The notes beneath the pieces are model-generated. The model saw only the letters and a list, made by a program, of their open reading frames with translations. It searched no databases and was not told where the DNA came from. This document shows, piece after piece, positions 18,801 to 27,859 of a stretch of DNA of 64,000 nt; position 1 is the stretch's first letter, and every line of letters begins with the position of its first letter. The translations under genes were made by a program, and so were the position numbers. The stretch comes from Chryseolinea soli (GTDB lineage: Bacteria; Bacteroidota; Bacteroidia; Cytophagales; Cyclobacteriaceae), in assembly GCF_003589925.1 (NCBI RefSeq), contig NZ_CP032382.1:5952001-6016000 (forward strand), read 5' to 3'.

Positions 18801-19093
18801 GTAACTCGTCTTACCTGCGCATAAAGAATGTGCAGTTGGGCTATACACTCCCGGCAGCCTGGAGCCAAAAAGTGAAGATGCAGCATCTCCGCGTATTTGC
18901 ATCGGGAGATAACCTGCATACGTTCACCAAGTTCTTCAAGGGCCTGGATCCTGAACGTGCAGCGCAACCTATACCGTCAACCGCTTCGTCGTTCGGAAAC
19001 CAATTCAACAGCACAAGCACATCGGTACCGACCCGGGCGGCAATCTTTCCTCAGCCGACGATCTACTCTTTTGGTGTAAGAGCTACCTTCTAA
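15866..19093 (+). CDS. SusC/RagA-family TonB-linked outer-membrane transporter
   Basis: This 1075-aa transporter imports oligosaccharides across the outer membrane using TonB energy. It has a signal peptide (about 1-32, ending SLAQ), then a carboxypeptidase-regulatory-like domain (about 33-115; ISGKVISDDGEALPGVNVLIEG in pieces). The SusC motif EVVVVGYGVQKK precedes the plug (about 118-230; LLQGRTPGLQI, IRIRGQST, LILIDGVEG, VLKDAASAAVYGSRAANGV). The C-terminal barrel ends in an aromatic residue (YSFGVRATF). The plug motifs and length are normal. It begins the PUL operon; susD follows after 10 nt. Substrate is inferred only from the enzymes downstream. Confidence 0.97.
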   Translation: MNKKLLSFKNRLQASLGFGFMLMLFCQASLAQQISGKVISDDGEALPGVNVLIEGTTTGASTDGEGKFVLAVNDPNAVLVFSFIGYTTERRTVGTQTTINVTLTADLQKLAEVVVVGYGVQKKVNLTAAVATISAEDMVSRQSPNTISLLQGRTPGLQIVQNSGQPGLENNDIRIRGQSTFSNAGNNPLILIDGVEGRMDLLNPNMIADISVLKDAASAAVYGSRAANGVILVTTKKGKEGRLNIDYSYTYSSMKPSMKVDRVTDAVAYMELMNKAIDHSGKQPTWYYTPEMIQPYRDNPNSAQYPSYDWTDALIRTAPMHKHFLSLNGGKGGTTFNAGLGILDETGMLLATGYKRYDAQINFKTELSKFVTFGSDISIARGKRTDTAITAGSTIADLIDFNASEDQMLSAYAAPPVATPWLPDGSGRFTAYAYPNHGGNKNPIAIATDGGGKRADNTYLLFSPYLNFNILPGLTADVRGAFKFQEEMIKALIVSSYGNEFFPDANGVYKANASVWNGGTNSLAQRNARENQYTAYATLRYDKTFAGVHHFTGMVGYQQENYRYDRLEAYRTKLPSKTLWDLFAGAAAAQATSSNSYEWATQSVFGRINYDYKDKYLLEFSFRDDASSRFPSDNRIAFFPSVSAGWRLTQETFMSNLNWMDELKLRGSWGQLGNQNIGNYPYQNSLSISSEGTEQLDYNFGGTIAQGVSKRTTNNTKIKWETTSVADIGLDFSLFHSKLFGSVDWYEKRTSDILRALQVPDHMGLRAPTINDGIMKNTGWEFIIGHKNQIGKFGYSISANLETYKNTLVRYGNREIVGTNIRQEGLPFNEYYLLVQDGVYQNQAEIDNGPTPSYTSGLLPKPGDLKFKDISGPDGVPDGRIDLTYDRVPVKGAFPKFNYGFNVTATYGSFDLTVFIQGVYGRKTFVKDWGVSPFNQAAAPPSWWATKAWDGEGTSNSIPAVYVDSQYTPNNQNSTFWLGNSSYLRIKNVQLGYTLPAAWSQKVKMQHLRVFASGDNLHTFTKFFKGLDPERAAQPIPSTASSFGNQFNSTSTSVPTRAAIFPQPTIYSFGVRATF

Positions 19094-19103
19094 TTCAACA
19101 CGT

Positions 19104-20612
19104 ATGAAAAAGAATATGAAATTAAAATGGTTATGCATGGCGATGGCCACGGTGTTCATGGCGTGCAGCGATTTCCTGGATAAGAACCCGCTAACACAGC
19201 TGGATAGCGACACCTTCTGGAAAAACGAGCAGGATGTGCAAGCCGCGCTCACCGCCACCTACTCGACACACCGCACGAGCATTTTTGGCTCAGTGCGTGG
19301 CGCCAACGGGGTGGCTATGGACATCGAATCGCTTTCAGACAACGCCATCACGACCTCTAGCTACGTCAGTTATGGCACCATCCTGCAGGGAGGCGTCGGC
19401 CCCAGCACCGGCGGGGCGATCAACCAGTTCTGGTCCGACTGTTACGACGGCATAGCCAAGTGTAACTATTTCCTGGATAATATCGACGATGCTAAAAGCT
19501 TTTTGACCGATGCGAATTACAACAAGTACAAAAGCGAGGCCTTGTTCAACCGTAGCTATTATTACAATGAGCTGGTGCAGAAATATGGCGACGTGCCGCT
19601 GGTACTCTATACGTCAACGATCGACAGTGTGAGCCAGCTCAAAAGCATGCCCCGTTCTCCCAAAGCAGATGTGGTTGCCAGGATGTTGAACGATATCGAT
19701 CTGGCTATTGCCGGGTTACCGGCCGATCGCTATAACGATGGCCATGCCGTTAAAGGCAGTGCCATTATGCTGAAGGTTCGGATTTTAATGAACAGCCAGC
19801 GCTTTACCGAAGCGGCGGATGTAGCGTGGTCGTTGATCGGCGATCCCGCGAACCCCTACAGTCTGTACAGGAACTATTCCGGGCTTTTCTTCAAAGAACA
19901 AAGAGCGGCCGACAACAAGGAGATCATGTTCTCGGTAATATACCAGGCGCCTGCAGATTACCATCAGTTGGATCAATACGTCGGCAGCCGGATGTCCTGC
20001 TTCCCGACGCCCCAGTTGCGCGACGCGTATGAAACGAATCCCAACACCGGCCTGAAGGATCCGCGTTTGGGAATGACGATCTTCCAGGATGGAGATCCGT
20101 GGGTGAACAACACCAAAACGGGCACCTTTAAGCAAGATGGAAGCGTGGCCGAGAGTACGATTCCGTTTACGAAAATGGCCTTTAAAAAATGGATCGATCC
20201 TACGATCCGAACGCCTAATGCTTCCACCTTGAGTGATCAGAATATTGTGAAGATGCGGTACGCCGACCTCCTGCTGCTCTATGCCGAGGCTATGTTCGAA
20301 AGCGGCCAGGGTAGTGATATCCGTGCGCTGAAGGCGTTGAACGATGTGCGCGCCCGGCCCGGTGTAAATATGCCGCCACAAGTCGTGTTGACCCGCGATA
20401 ACATCCGCAACGAAAGAAGGGTGGAGCTGGCGTATGAAGGCATACGCTACAACGACATTATCCGCTGGGGCATAGCCGAAACGGTGATCCCGCAAATCGT
20501 ATTTGCCGCCAACGGAGCCAAGCGGAAATTCGACGGGTATTTGTGGCCTATTCCGCAAGGGCAGATGGATATTATGCAGGGTGTATGGCAAAATAATGCG
20601 CCCTGGAATTAA
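19104..20612 (+). CDS. SusD/RagB-family glycan-binding lipoprotein
   Basis: This 502-aa surface lipoprotein forms the lid on SusC and binds the glycan. A lipoprotein signal is seen (CMAMATVFMACSDFLDKNPL, lipid-modified Cys in MACSD). The SusD fold shows as the N-terminal TPR-like helices (DTFWKNEQDVQAALTATY, YNKYKSEALFNRSYYYNEL) and the C-terminal RagB segment (LRYADLLLLYAEAMFESG-like, here MRYADLLLLYAEAMFE; NERRVELAYEGIRYNDIIRWG). The gene is 10 nt downstream of susC. A terminator-like hairpin follows 73 nt after its stop, probably giving susCD higher expression than the enzymes. Confidence 0.97.
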   Translation: MKKNMKLKWLCMAMATVFMACSDFLDKNPLTQLDSDTFWKNEQDVQAALTATYSTHRTSIFGSVRGANGVAMDIESLSDNAITTSSYVSYGTILQGGVGPSTGGAINQFWSDCYDGIAKCNYFLDNIDDAKSFLTDANYNKYKSEALFNRSYYYNELVQKYGDVPLVLYTSTIDSVSQLKSMPRSPKADVVARMLNDIDLAIAGLPADRYNDGHAVKGSAIMLKVRILMNSQRFTEAADVAWSLIGDPANPYSLYRNYSGLFFKEQRAADNKEIMFSVIYQAPADYHQLDQYVGSRMSCFPTPQLRDAYETNPNTGLKDPRLGMTIFQDGDPWVNNTKTGTFKQDGSVAESTIPFTKMAFKKWIDPTIRTPNASTLSDQNIVKMRYADLLLLYAEAMFESGQGSDIRALKALNDVRARPGVNMPPQVVLTRDNIRNERRVELAYEGIRYNDIIRWGIAETVIPQIVFAANGAKRKFDGYLWPIPQGQMDIMQGVWQNNAPWN

Positions 20613-20684
20613 GATAATGGAATCGTCCGATCGTCCGTTCCTGACAAACGGTGATTCCAGATGTTTGGGTCAGTTCAGTTTAGT

Positions 20685-20716
20685 GCAGTCAGGTGGAGAC
20701 ATCTGACTGCCTTTTC
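20685..20716 (+). terminator. Terminator-like hairpin between susD and GH95
   Basis: GCAGTCAG (20685-20692) and CTGACTGC (20703-20710) form a perfect 8-bp stem with a 10-nt loop, followed by CTTTTCT. The T tract is weak, so partial termination is more likely than a complete stop. Confidence 0.55.
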
Positions 20717-20850
20717 TAAAAGCACTGGCTATACCGTGAAACAACCGCCCGGCACGCTATGGAGTAGGCCATGTAAAAAGAATGTAAAAGTCTGACGTGT
20801 AGTAGGGGCGTTGTATAATTTTTTAGTCTGTGAAAGGGGAAGTGATTTTA

Positions 20851-23412
20851 ATGAAAAGACAATTGATTTTTCTGGTATCCGTGTTTTTTTTGTCGCCACT
20901 GTGCAGTGCGCAGTCTTTAAAAACGGATCCATATCTGAAACTATGGTACACACAACCCGCTTCCGCCTGGGAAGAAGCGTTGCCGTTGGGCAATGGTAAA
21001 ACGGGAGCGATGGTCTTTGGCGGTATCCGCCGCGAAAGGCTGCAGCTCAACGATAACACCCTGTGGTCAGGATACCCCGATCCGGGCAATAACCCCAACG
21101 GTCGCGTCTACCTTCCGCTGGTGCGGAAAGCCGTATCCGACGGTGACTATGCCCTGGCGGCTGCGTATTGGAAAAAGATGCAGGGACCTTATTCGGCACG
21201 ATACCTCACGATGGCCGATCTCTTCCTCGATTTCATAGTAAAAGATACCGTGGTCAGGAAATACAACAGGAGCCTTGATCTGAGCACAGCCACCGCTGCT
21301 GTTACCTACGCCACGGCGGGGGCAACCTATACCCGCGAAATGTTCATCAGCTACCCGGATAAAACACTGGTGATTCGGTTGTCGGCCGATAAAAAGAAAA
21401 GCATCTCATTCAAGACCTTCTTACGCAGTAAATTGAAATATACCGTCACGGCGTCAGCGAATGATCAATTGATCCTTCGGGGCAAGGCGCCGTTGCTGGT
21501 CGCTAACCGCGAGGCTGAACCGCTGCAGGTTGTTTATGACGATTGGAAAGGAGAGGGGACGAATTTTGAGGTCCTCTTGAAAATCAAAGCCGAAGGCGGC
21601 ACGGTACAGAAGCAGGATACATTGCTTTCGGTGTCCGACGCCGATGCCGTCACACTCTATCTAACCGAGGCGACGAGCTTTAACGGATTCAATAAATCGC
21701 CTGGCCTGCAGGGTAAGGATGCTGCGGTGGAGGCCCAAAGAACACTCGACGCAGCAACGGCTAAAACATGGGCGCAACTGAAAGCCAGACACCTTGCCGA
21801 CTACCAGGCATTATTCAATCGTGTTACACTCGATCTGGGTACCGACCCGGAAGCGATGAAACTTCCTACCGATAAACGCATGTTGCGCCTGAACGAAGGG
21901 AAGCCGGACCCCCAGCTTCAGACCTTGTATTACCAGTTCGGGCGCTACTTGTTAATCGCCAGCTCCAGGCCTGGAGGGCCACCCGCTAACCTCCAGGGTA
22001 TTTGGAACGACCATGTCAAACCACCGTGGGGAAGCAACTACACGACCAACATCAATACCGAAATGAATTACTGGCTCGCCGAAAGCACGAACCTGTCGGA
22101 ATGCCACGAGCCTTTATTGGATTTTATACAGCAACTGGCTGTCAATGGCGCGGAAACGGCGGCGGTCAACTACGGCATTACCGAAGGATGGTGTGCCCAC
22201 CACAATGCCGATATCTGGGCCAAGACTTCCCCTCCGGGCGGATACGAATGGGATCCCCGCAGCCAGGCGCGGTGGGCTTGCTGGCCGATGAGCGGCGCCT
22301 GGCTGAGTACACACCTTTGGGAGCATTACCTCTTCACAGCGGATAAAACCTTTTTAAACGATAAGGGTTGGCCGGCGATGAAAGGCGCGGCACAATTCCT
22401 TTTGGCGTGGCTGGTGGAGTCACCCGACGGCTACTTGGTGACGAACCCTTCCACATCGCCGGAAAATGTATTTAAAGTGGAGGGCAAAGAATACCAGGTC
22501 AGCATGGCCACGACCATGGATATGGCCATTACCCGTCAGCTTTTTGAGAATTGTCTGAGTGCAGCAGCAGCCCTGGGGATCAAGGATGAATTCGTCAGAA
22601 AAATAGAAACAGCGACAGCAAAACTCTATCCCTACCACATCGGTCAGCATGGTCAATTGCAGGAGTGGTTCAAAGACTGGGATGATCCCAACGACAAGCA
22701 CCGGCATTTATCGCACCTCTTTGGTCTCCACCCCGGCAACCAGATCTCACCGGCGCGTACGCCGGAACTGGCCGCAGCCGCAAAACAATCGCTGACCCAA
22801 CGGGGCGATATGAGCACCGGCTGGTCCATGGCCTGGAAGATCAACTGGTGGGCGCGCTTACAGGACGGCGACCATGCTTATACGATCTTGAAAGAAGGGC
22901 TCACCTACATCGACCCGAAGCAAAAAAAAGAAACGATGGGTGGGGGAGGAACGTACCCCAACCTTTTTGATGCGCACCCGCCTTTCCAGATCGACGGCAA
23001 TTTCGGAGCTACCGCCGGCATGACGGAGATGCTGCTGCAAAGCCAGGATGGAGCGTTAAGCCTGTTGCCGGCGCTCCCCGGTGAATGGAGAAATGGAAGC
23101 GTCTCGGGACTTAAGGCCCGCGGTGCTTTTGAAGTAGACATCACCTGGAAAGACGGAAAGTTGCAATCCGCCACCATCCGGTCGAAGCTCGGCGGTAACT
23201 GCAGAATACGTTCGGCCATCCCTGTGAAAATCATAGAGGTCACGGCGAAGAACGCGGAGGGCAGCAACCCGAACGCCCTTACACAGGCGGCGAAAATTCC
23301 GCCCTATAAAAAGAACGCCAACGCATCGTTGCCTGAGCTGAAAACCGGCGAGGGCTATGTGATCGACGTGGACACTGAAAAAGGAAAACAGTACACACTT
23401 GTTCCAAAATAA
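20851..23412 (+). CDS. GH95 family alpha-L-fucosidase / alpha-L-galactosidase
   Basis: The 853-aa secreted enzyme starts at the ATG at 20851 ([21 protein letters not shown] signal peptide); a GTG 21 nt upstream is in frame but unneeded. The N-terminal beta domain has the family opening [28 protein letters not shown]. The (alpha/alpha)6 barrel follows, with [13 protein letters not shown] (paired Asn), the Glu in [12 protein letters not shown], and the Asp in [16 protein letters not shown]. These correspond to residues considered catalytic in characterised GH95 fucosidases, so the enzyme should be active and inverting. The family removes terminal alpha-1,2-L-fucose or alpha-L-galactose. It is first in a tight run of enzyme genes; GH97 follows 25 nt later. 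Confidence 0.94.
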   Translation: MKRQLIFLVSVFFLSPLCSAQSLKTDPYLKLWYTQPASAWEEALPLGNGKTGAMVFGGIRRERLQLNDNTLWSGYPDPGNNPNGRVYLPLVRKAVSDGDYALAAAYWKKMQGPYSARYLTMADLFLDFIVKDTVVRKYNRSLDLSTATAAVTYATAGATYTREMFISYPDKTLVIRLSADKKKSISFKTFLRSKLKYTVTASANDQLILRGKAPLLVANREAEPLQVVYDDWKGEGTNFEVLLKIKAEGGTVQKQDTLLSVSDADAVTLYLTEATSFNGFNKSPGLQGKDAAVEAQRTLDAATAKTWAQLKARHLADYQALFNRVTLDLGTDPEAMKLPTDKRMLRLNEGKPDPQLQTLYYQFGRYLLIASSRPGGPPANLQGIWNDHVKPPWGSNYTTNINTEMNYWLAESTNLSECHEPLLDFIQQLAVNGAETAAVNYGITEGWCAHHNADIWAKTSPPGGYEWDPRSQARWACWPMSGAWLSTHLWEHYLFTADKTFLNDKGWPAMKGAAQFLLAWLVESPDGYLVTNPSTSPENVFKVEGKEYQVSMATTMDMAITRQLFENCLSAAAALGIKDEFVRKIETATAKLYPYHIGQHGQLQEWFKDWDDPNDKHRHLSHLFGLHPGNQISPARTPELAAAAKQSLTQRGDMSTGWSMAWKINWWARLQDGDHAYTILKEGLTYIDPKQKKETMGGGGTYPNLFDAHPPFQIDGNFGATAGMTEMLLQSQDGALSLLPALPGEWRNGSVSGLKARGAFEVDITWKDGKLQSATIRSKLGGNCRIRSAIPVKIIEVTAKNAEGSNPNALTQAAKIPPYKKNANASLPELKTGEGYVIDVDTEKGKQYTLVPK

Positions 23413-23437
23413 ACTACACACTATAAAAACCGATACT

Positions 23438-25405
23438 ATGTTTGCCAGAACGATTGCCCCCCTGGGGATTTTTATTTTACTCCTTTCTTTTTCAGCCGTG
23501 CAGACCGTGCAGGGCCAGGGATGGGATGTATCCTCACCGGATAAGAAAATTAAAGTGAGCATTGCCACAATCGGAAACCGGCTGAGCTATTCGGTTTCCT
23601 ACGCGAATACGCCGGCGCTGGAGTCTTCCCCCCTGGGTATTGTGCGCGACGATCAGCAGTTCTCCGAGAACCTGAAATTTATTACGGAGACCACGGCGGC
23701 CATCGACGAAACCTATACCCTTAGCGTTGGCAGGAAACTGCAGTGCCGCAATCAGGCCAACGAAGTTACCTTGACCTTCCAGAATGAAAACAAGGAAAGC
23801 GTGCAGCTCATTTTCAGGGCGTATAATGATGGCATGGCATACCGCTACCATTTTCCGGAAACCGATAACAACCCGCACAAGATCATTCGCGAAGAATCCG
23901 GTTTTGCGATTGCCAGGGATGCCAAAGCGTGGATACAGCCATACGATATGAACGTGCGGAAGAAACCCTGCTATGAGGCATTTTATGAAAATGGAATTGC
24001 CGTCGGCAGCCCGTCTCCGAACCCGGCCGGGTGGGCATTCTCCGCGTTATTCAATACGAAAGGCCTATGGGTATTGCTGACAGAAGCTGGCCTGGACGAA
24101 ACCTACCCCGGCACGCATATGGAAGACAAAGCCGGTAATGGAATATACACCGTCCGCTTCCCTGAGAAAGAGGAAGTCACAAGCGACGCAGATCCCGAAC
24201 CAGTCTCCACCTTGCCGTGGACAACGCCGTGGCGTGCTGCCGTGATCGGTCCGTCGCTGGCGACCATTCAGGAAACATCGCTGGTGACCAATTTGAACCC
24301 GCCATCGGTGATCAATGACGTTTCGTGGATCAAACCCGGAAGATCGAGCTGGAGCTGGTGGTCGGCAGGAGTAACCACCCGGGATTTTGAGGTGCAGAAA
24401 CAATACATCGATTTCACCGCGGATATGAAATGGGACTATGTGCTGATCGATGCCGGCTGGCCCGAAATGAAAAATGGAAAGATGGAAGACCTGGTGAAGT
24501 ATGCGGATTCAAAAGAAGTCGGTATCGTATTGTGGTACCATTCCGGAATGGGCCGGGAAAAGGATACGCTGAGCTATGCCAACCTCATGGCCTTTCCGGA
24601 GGCACGGAAAAAAGAGTTTGAAAAAATTGCCGGGTGGGGAGTGAAGGGTGTTAAGGTCGACTTCTTCGACGGCGACAAGCAGCCCGTGATCAAGCGATAC
24701 TACGATATCATGCGCGACGCTGCTGCCAATAAGGTCATGGTAAATTTCCACGGCTCCACGCTGCCGCGCGGGTGGGAGCGTACCTATCCGCACCTGGTGT
24801 CCATGGAATCGGTAAAAGGCGCGGAAGGCGCCGGCCGGCAGGAATTCTGCGATCGTGCACCGGTGCATAATACCATTCTTCCCTTTACGCGTAATGTCGT
24901 AGGGCCAATGGATTACACACCGGTAACATTTACCAATAAACGCGAAGCCAAACGCCAGACGACCTTTGCGCATGAGCTTGCCCTTTCGGTGGTCTTTGAA
25001 TCCGGTGTATTTCACTTTGCCGACAATATGACGTCCTACCAGGCGCTGCCGGAAGGACCGAAGAATTTTCTCCGCCAGGTGCCCGTGGCCTGGGATGAAA
25101 CCCGCTACGTAACCGGTATCCCCGGAAAATATGCCGTGGTCGCCCGGAGAAAAGGAGATGCGTGGTACATCGCCGGAATCAACGGTCAGGATGCCGAACA
25201 GGAGATCGCATTCGATCTTCCCTTCCTGAAAAAGAAACGCGCCCTGACCCAGATCACCGACGGTCCCGAGGCCGGAACATTTGCTACCACGACCATGAAA
25301 ACCAAAGGCAAGAATATCCGCATCAAGCTGATCGCCAAAGGCGGCTTTGTTCTTTATGCTCCTGAAGACACTGTAAACACGAAACAAAATGCAGCCAGTA
25401 AATGA
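23438..25405 (+). CDS. GH97 family alpha-glycosidase
   Basis: This protein is about 655 aa from the ATG at 23438, with signal peptide MFARTIAPLGIFILLLSFSAVQTVQGQ; an upstream in-frame start inside the GH95 gene is disfavoured because it would hide the signal. The N-terminal beta-sandwich (WDVSSPDKKIKVSI) and the (beta/alpha)8 barrel (SSWSWWSAGVTTRDF, WDYVLIDAGWP, GVKGVKVDFFDGDKQ, MVNFHGSTLPRGWERTYPHL) match GH97. The Asp in KVDFFDGD suggests the retaining branch, which includes alpha-galactosidases, rather than the inverting SusB-type alpha-glucosidases. That assignment is inference. It lies within the enzyme operon. Confidence 0.92.
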   Translation: MFARTIAPLGIFILLLSFSAVQTVQGQGWDVSSPDKKIKVSIATIGNRLSYSVSYANTPALESSPLGIVRDDQQFSENLKFITETTAAIDETYTLSVGRKLQCRNQANEVTLTFQNENKESVQLIFRAYNDGMAYRYHFPETDNNPHKIIREESGFAIARDAKAWIQPYDMNVRKKPCYEAFYENGIAVGSPSPNPAGWAFSALFNTKGLWVLLTEAGLDETYPGTHMEDKAGNGIYTVRFPEKEEVTSDADPEPVSTLPWTTPWRAAVIGPSLATIQETSLVTNLNPPSVINDVSWIKPGRSSWSWWSAGVTTRDFEVQKQYIDFTADMKWDYVLIDAGWPEMKNGKMEDLVKYADSKEVGIVLWYHSGMGREKDTLSYANLMAFPEARKKEFEKIAGWGVKGVKVDFFDGDKQPVIKRYYDIMRDAAANKVMVNFHGSTLPRGWERTYPHLVSMESVKGAEGAGRQEFCDRAPVHNTILPFTRNVVGPMDYTPVTFTNKREAKRQTTFAHELALSVVFESGVFHFADNMTSYQALPEGPKNFLRQVPVAWDETRYVTGIPGKYAVVARRKGDAWYIAGINGQDAEQEIAFDLPFLKKKRALTQITDGPEAGTFATTTMKTKGKNIRIKLIAKGGFVLYAPEDTVNTKQNAASK

Positions 25406-25417
25406 GAGTAGGCTAGT

Positions 25418-26617
25418 ATGAATGCCCCCGTACGATCTCTTGCATTTCTGCTGTTGACTGTCTGTGGACTGTGGACCCACCCCACGCACGCCCAAGGCGA
25501 TGTCATGAAGGAATGCGCAGCCGTACTCAAGGAGCAAATCCTGGCACAGGCCGCGTGGGCGTTGGCACAGGAACCCGTTACGATCACGGCGTCGGCATCG
25601 CCCCGGAGTGCAGGGGGCAAACACGATTTTTATTCGGAGGGAGATTACTGGTGGCCTGATCCGGACAATCCCGGCGGCCCTTATATACAACGGGATGGCC
25701 AGAGCAACCCGGATAACTTTGTGGCCCACCGTCAGGCCATGATCCGCTTCAGCAAGATCGTCGGTGCGCTGGCCTCTGCGTATTTACTGACATCCAACGA
25801 GAAGTATGTTGTGCATGCGTGGAAGCACGCCCGGGCATGGTTTGTAGATACCACTACCCGCATGAACCCCTCGCTTCTCTATGCGCAGGCGATCGGTGGT
25901 AAAGTCACCGGCCGGAGCATCGGCGTGATAGATACCATCCACCTGATGGAGGTCGCGCAGGGACTCCTGGTGATGGAACGCTCACCCGCGAATAACAAAG
26001 CCCTGTATGCTGCGATCAGAAACTGGTTTTCGGAGTACCTCGTATGGCTGACGACCCATCCTTATGGCAAAGAGGAAATGGCCGCTGAGAATAACCACGG
26101 CACCTGTTGGGTGATGCAGGTGGCTTCTTTTGCAAAATTTACCGGCAACCAGGAGTTGATCGGGTTTTGCAGAGAGCGCTATAAAACGATTCTGCTTCCC
26201 GGTCAGTTGGCGGCAGACGGAAGTTTTCCACGGGAGCTAAAGCGAACCAAACCGTATGGCTATTCGCTTTTTAACCTCGATGCCATGACCACCATCTGCC
26301 AGATCCTTTCGGATGAAAAGGAAAATCTTTGGACCTATACCACACCGGAGGGCAGGAACATCGAACAGGGTATTCGCTATATGTTTCCGTATGTGCAGGA
26401 TAAAGGTAAATGGCCTTTGCCGAAGGATGTTATGTATGGGGAGCAGTGGCCGGTAGCGCACCCCTTTCTTGTTTTTGGAGCCGGGGCGTTCCATACGAAG
26501 GCGTGGTTTGAAACCTGGAAAAGGTTGGACCATTTGCCTGTAGTGGAAGAAGTAGTGCGTAATCTCCCGGTTAGAAACCCGCTCCTCTGGCTCGACGCAT
26601 CGAATAAAAGAAACTAA
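25418..26617 (+). CDS. Alginate-lyase-fold polysaccharide lyase (PL38/PL5-like)
   Basis: This 399-aa protein has a signal peptide (LAFLLLTVCGLWTHPTHAQ). The body is an (alpha/alpha)-toroid of the alginate_lyase family. Conserved pieces are YSEGDYWWPDPDNPGGPYIQ-type opening (here DFYSEGDYWWPDPDNPGGPY), RAWFVDTTTRMNPSLLYAQA, GVIDTIHLMEVAQG, and AAENNHGTCWVMQ, the last carrying the Asn-His pair used in catalysis by PL5-type enzymes. Whole-length similarity seems closest to the Bacteroidota group placed in PL38, known to cleave beta-1,4-glucuronan or mannuronan. Beta-elimination leaves an unsaturated uronate, which the two downstream hydrolases could remove. Family placement is moderate; substrate is inference. 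Confidence 0.8.
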   Translation: MNAPVRSLAFLLLTVCGLWTHPTHAQGDVMKECAAVLKEQILAQAAWALAQEPVTITASASPRSAGGKHDFYSEGDYWWPDPDNPGGPYIQRDGQSNPDNFVAHRQAMIRFSKIVGALASAYLLTSNEKYVVHAWKHARAWFVDTTTRMNPSLLYAQAIGGKVTGRSIGVIDTIHLMEVAQGLLVMERSPANNKALYAAIRNWFSEYLVWLTTHPYGKEEMAAENNHGTCWVMQVASFAKFTGNQELIGFCRERYKTILLPGQLAADGSFPRELKRTKPYGYSLFNLDAMTTICQILSDEKENLWTYTTPEGRNIEQGIRYMFPYVQDKGKWPLPKDVMYGEQWPVAHPFLVFGAGAFHTKAWFETWKRLDHLPVVEEVVRNLPVRNPLLWLDASNKRN

Positions 26618-26622
26618 ACGAT

Positions 26623-27829
26623 ATGCGGATCAATTCCATTAGCGTAGCCCTCTTCCTCCTCTGTTCAGCGATGACGAATCGCGACAAGGTCATTTCCAGA
26701 TCCTTTGTGCTGGCCGAAAAACAAGCGGCCGTGATGCTGAAAGAAGTGGAAGCCGGTGTTGAGAAAAGCAGAAGCGAGAATAAAACACCCGTACCGGTTG
26801 GGCCCCGCACCTTGAAGGGCGGTGAGCTTGTGCTGGTACCCTCGCGGGATTGGACCAGCGGTTTTTTTTGCGGGCGAGCTTTGGTATTTGTACGAATATA
26901 CCGGCAAAGACGAATGGCGGAAAAAAGCGGAAGAATTTACCGCCCGGATGGAACCGGAACAATGGAACCGGAAGACGCACGACATGGGATTTAAAATGTA
27001 CTGCACCTATGGCAACGGCTACCGCCTCACGAAGGATGCTTCGTACAAAGCGATCCTGATACAATCCGCAAAAACATTGAGCACGCGATTCCGGTCGGCC
27101 ACGGGGGTTATTCGTTCGTGGGATCACAGCCAGGACCGGTGGAGCTACCCGGTAATCATCGATAACATGATCAATCTCGAATTGCTTTTCTTCGCCACGA
27201 AAATTACCGGTGACTCCTCGTTCTACAAGATGGCCGTAAGCCATGCGAAGACCACGCAAAAAAATCATTTTCGTTCCGATTACAGTTCTTATCACGTGTT
27301 GGACTACGATAGCGTAACCGGCAAGGTGCTCAAGAAAAACACACATCAGGGCTACAATCATGAATCGGCCTGGGCACGGGGCCAGGCCTGGGCGCTCTAC
27401 GGCTACACCATGTGTTATCGCGAAACCAAAGACCGTTCGTTTCTCCGGCAGGCGGAACAGATCGAAGGGTTCATCTTTAATCACCCCAACCTGCCTGAGG
27501 ATCTTATTCCCTACTGGGATTTCAATGCACCGGGTATTCCGAATGAACCGCGCGATGCTTCCGCCGCTGCCGTGATGGCCTCTGCCCTTTATGAATTAAG
27601 CCGGTATAGTACCAACGGAAAGGCGTATCGCGCCAAAGCCGATAAAATTGTTGAAAACCTGGCGGCGCACTACACCTCTCCGGCAGGAGCGAACAAAGGA
27701 TTCATACTGTTGCACAGCACAGGCTCAAAGCCGGCAAACAGCGAAGTGGATGTGCCCCTGAGCTATGCCGATTATTATTTTCTCGAAGCCCTGCTGCGGA
27801 AGCAACACCTCGATGAAAATAAACACTAA
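26623..27829 (+). pseudogene. GH88 unsaturated glucuronyl hydrolase, interrupted by +1 in a T8 run
   Basis: Two overlapping frames make one GH88 protein of about 400 aa. Frame 1 (26623 onward) carries a lipoprotein-like signal (SVALFLLCSAMTN) and reaches RDWTSGFF. Frame 2 continues AGELWYLYEYTGKDEWRKKAEEF to the stop at 27829. The break is at eight T residues (26862-26869); seven would restore the family motif DWTSGFF-x-GELWYLY. Family active-site pieces are intact in frame 2: HDMGFKMYCTYG, the Asp in VIIDNMINLELLFFATKIT, and HESAWARGQAWALYG. GH88 enzymes hydrolyse the unsaturated uronate left by lyases. The shift may be a sequencing or assembly error, a real null, or a slippage switch. A GH105 gene follows 30 nt later. 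Confidence 0.88.
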
Positions 27830-27859
27830 CAACCCCATCTCCATACCATCTCTTCTCAA

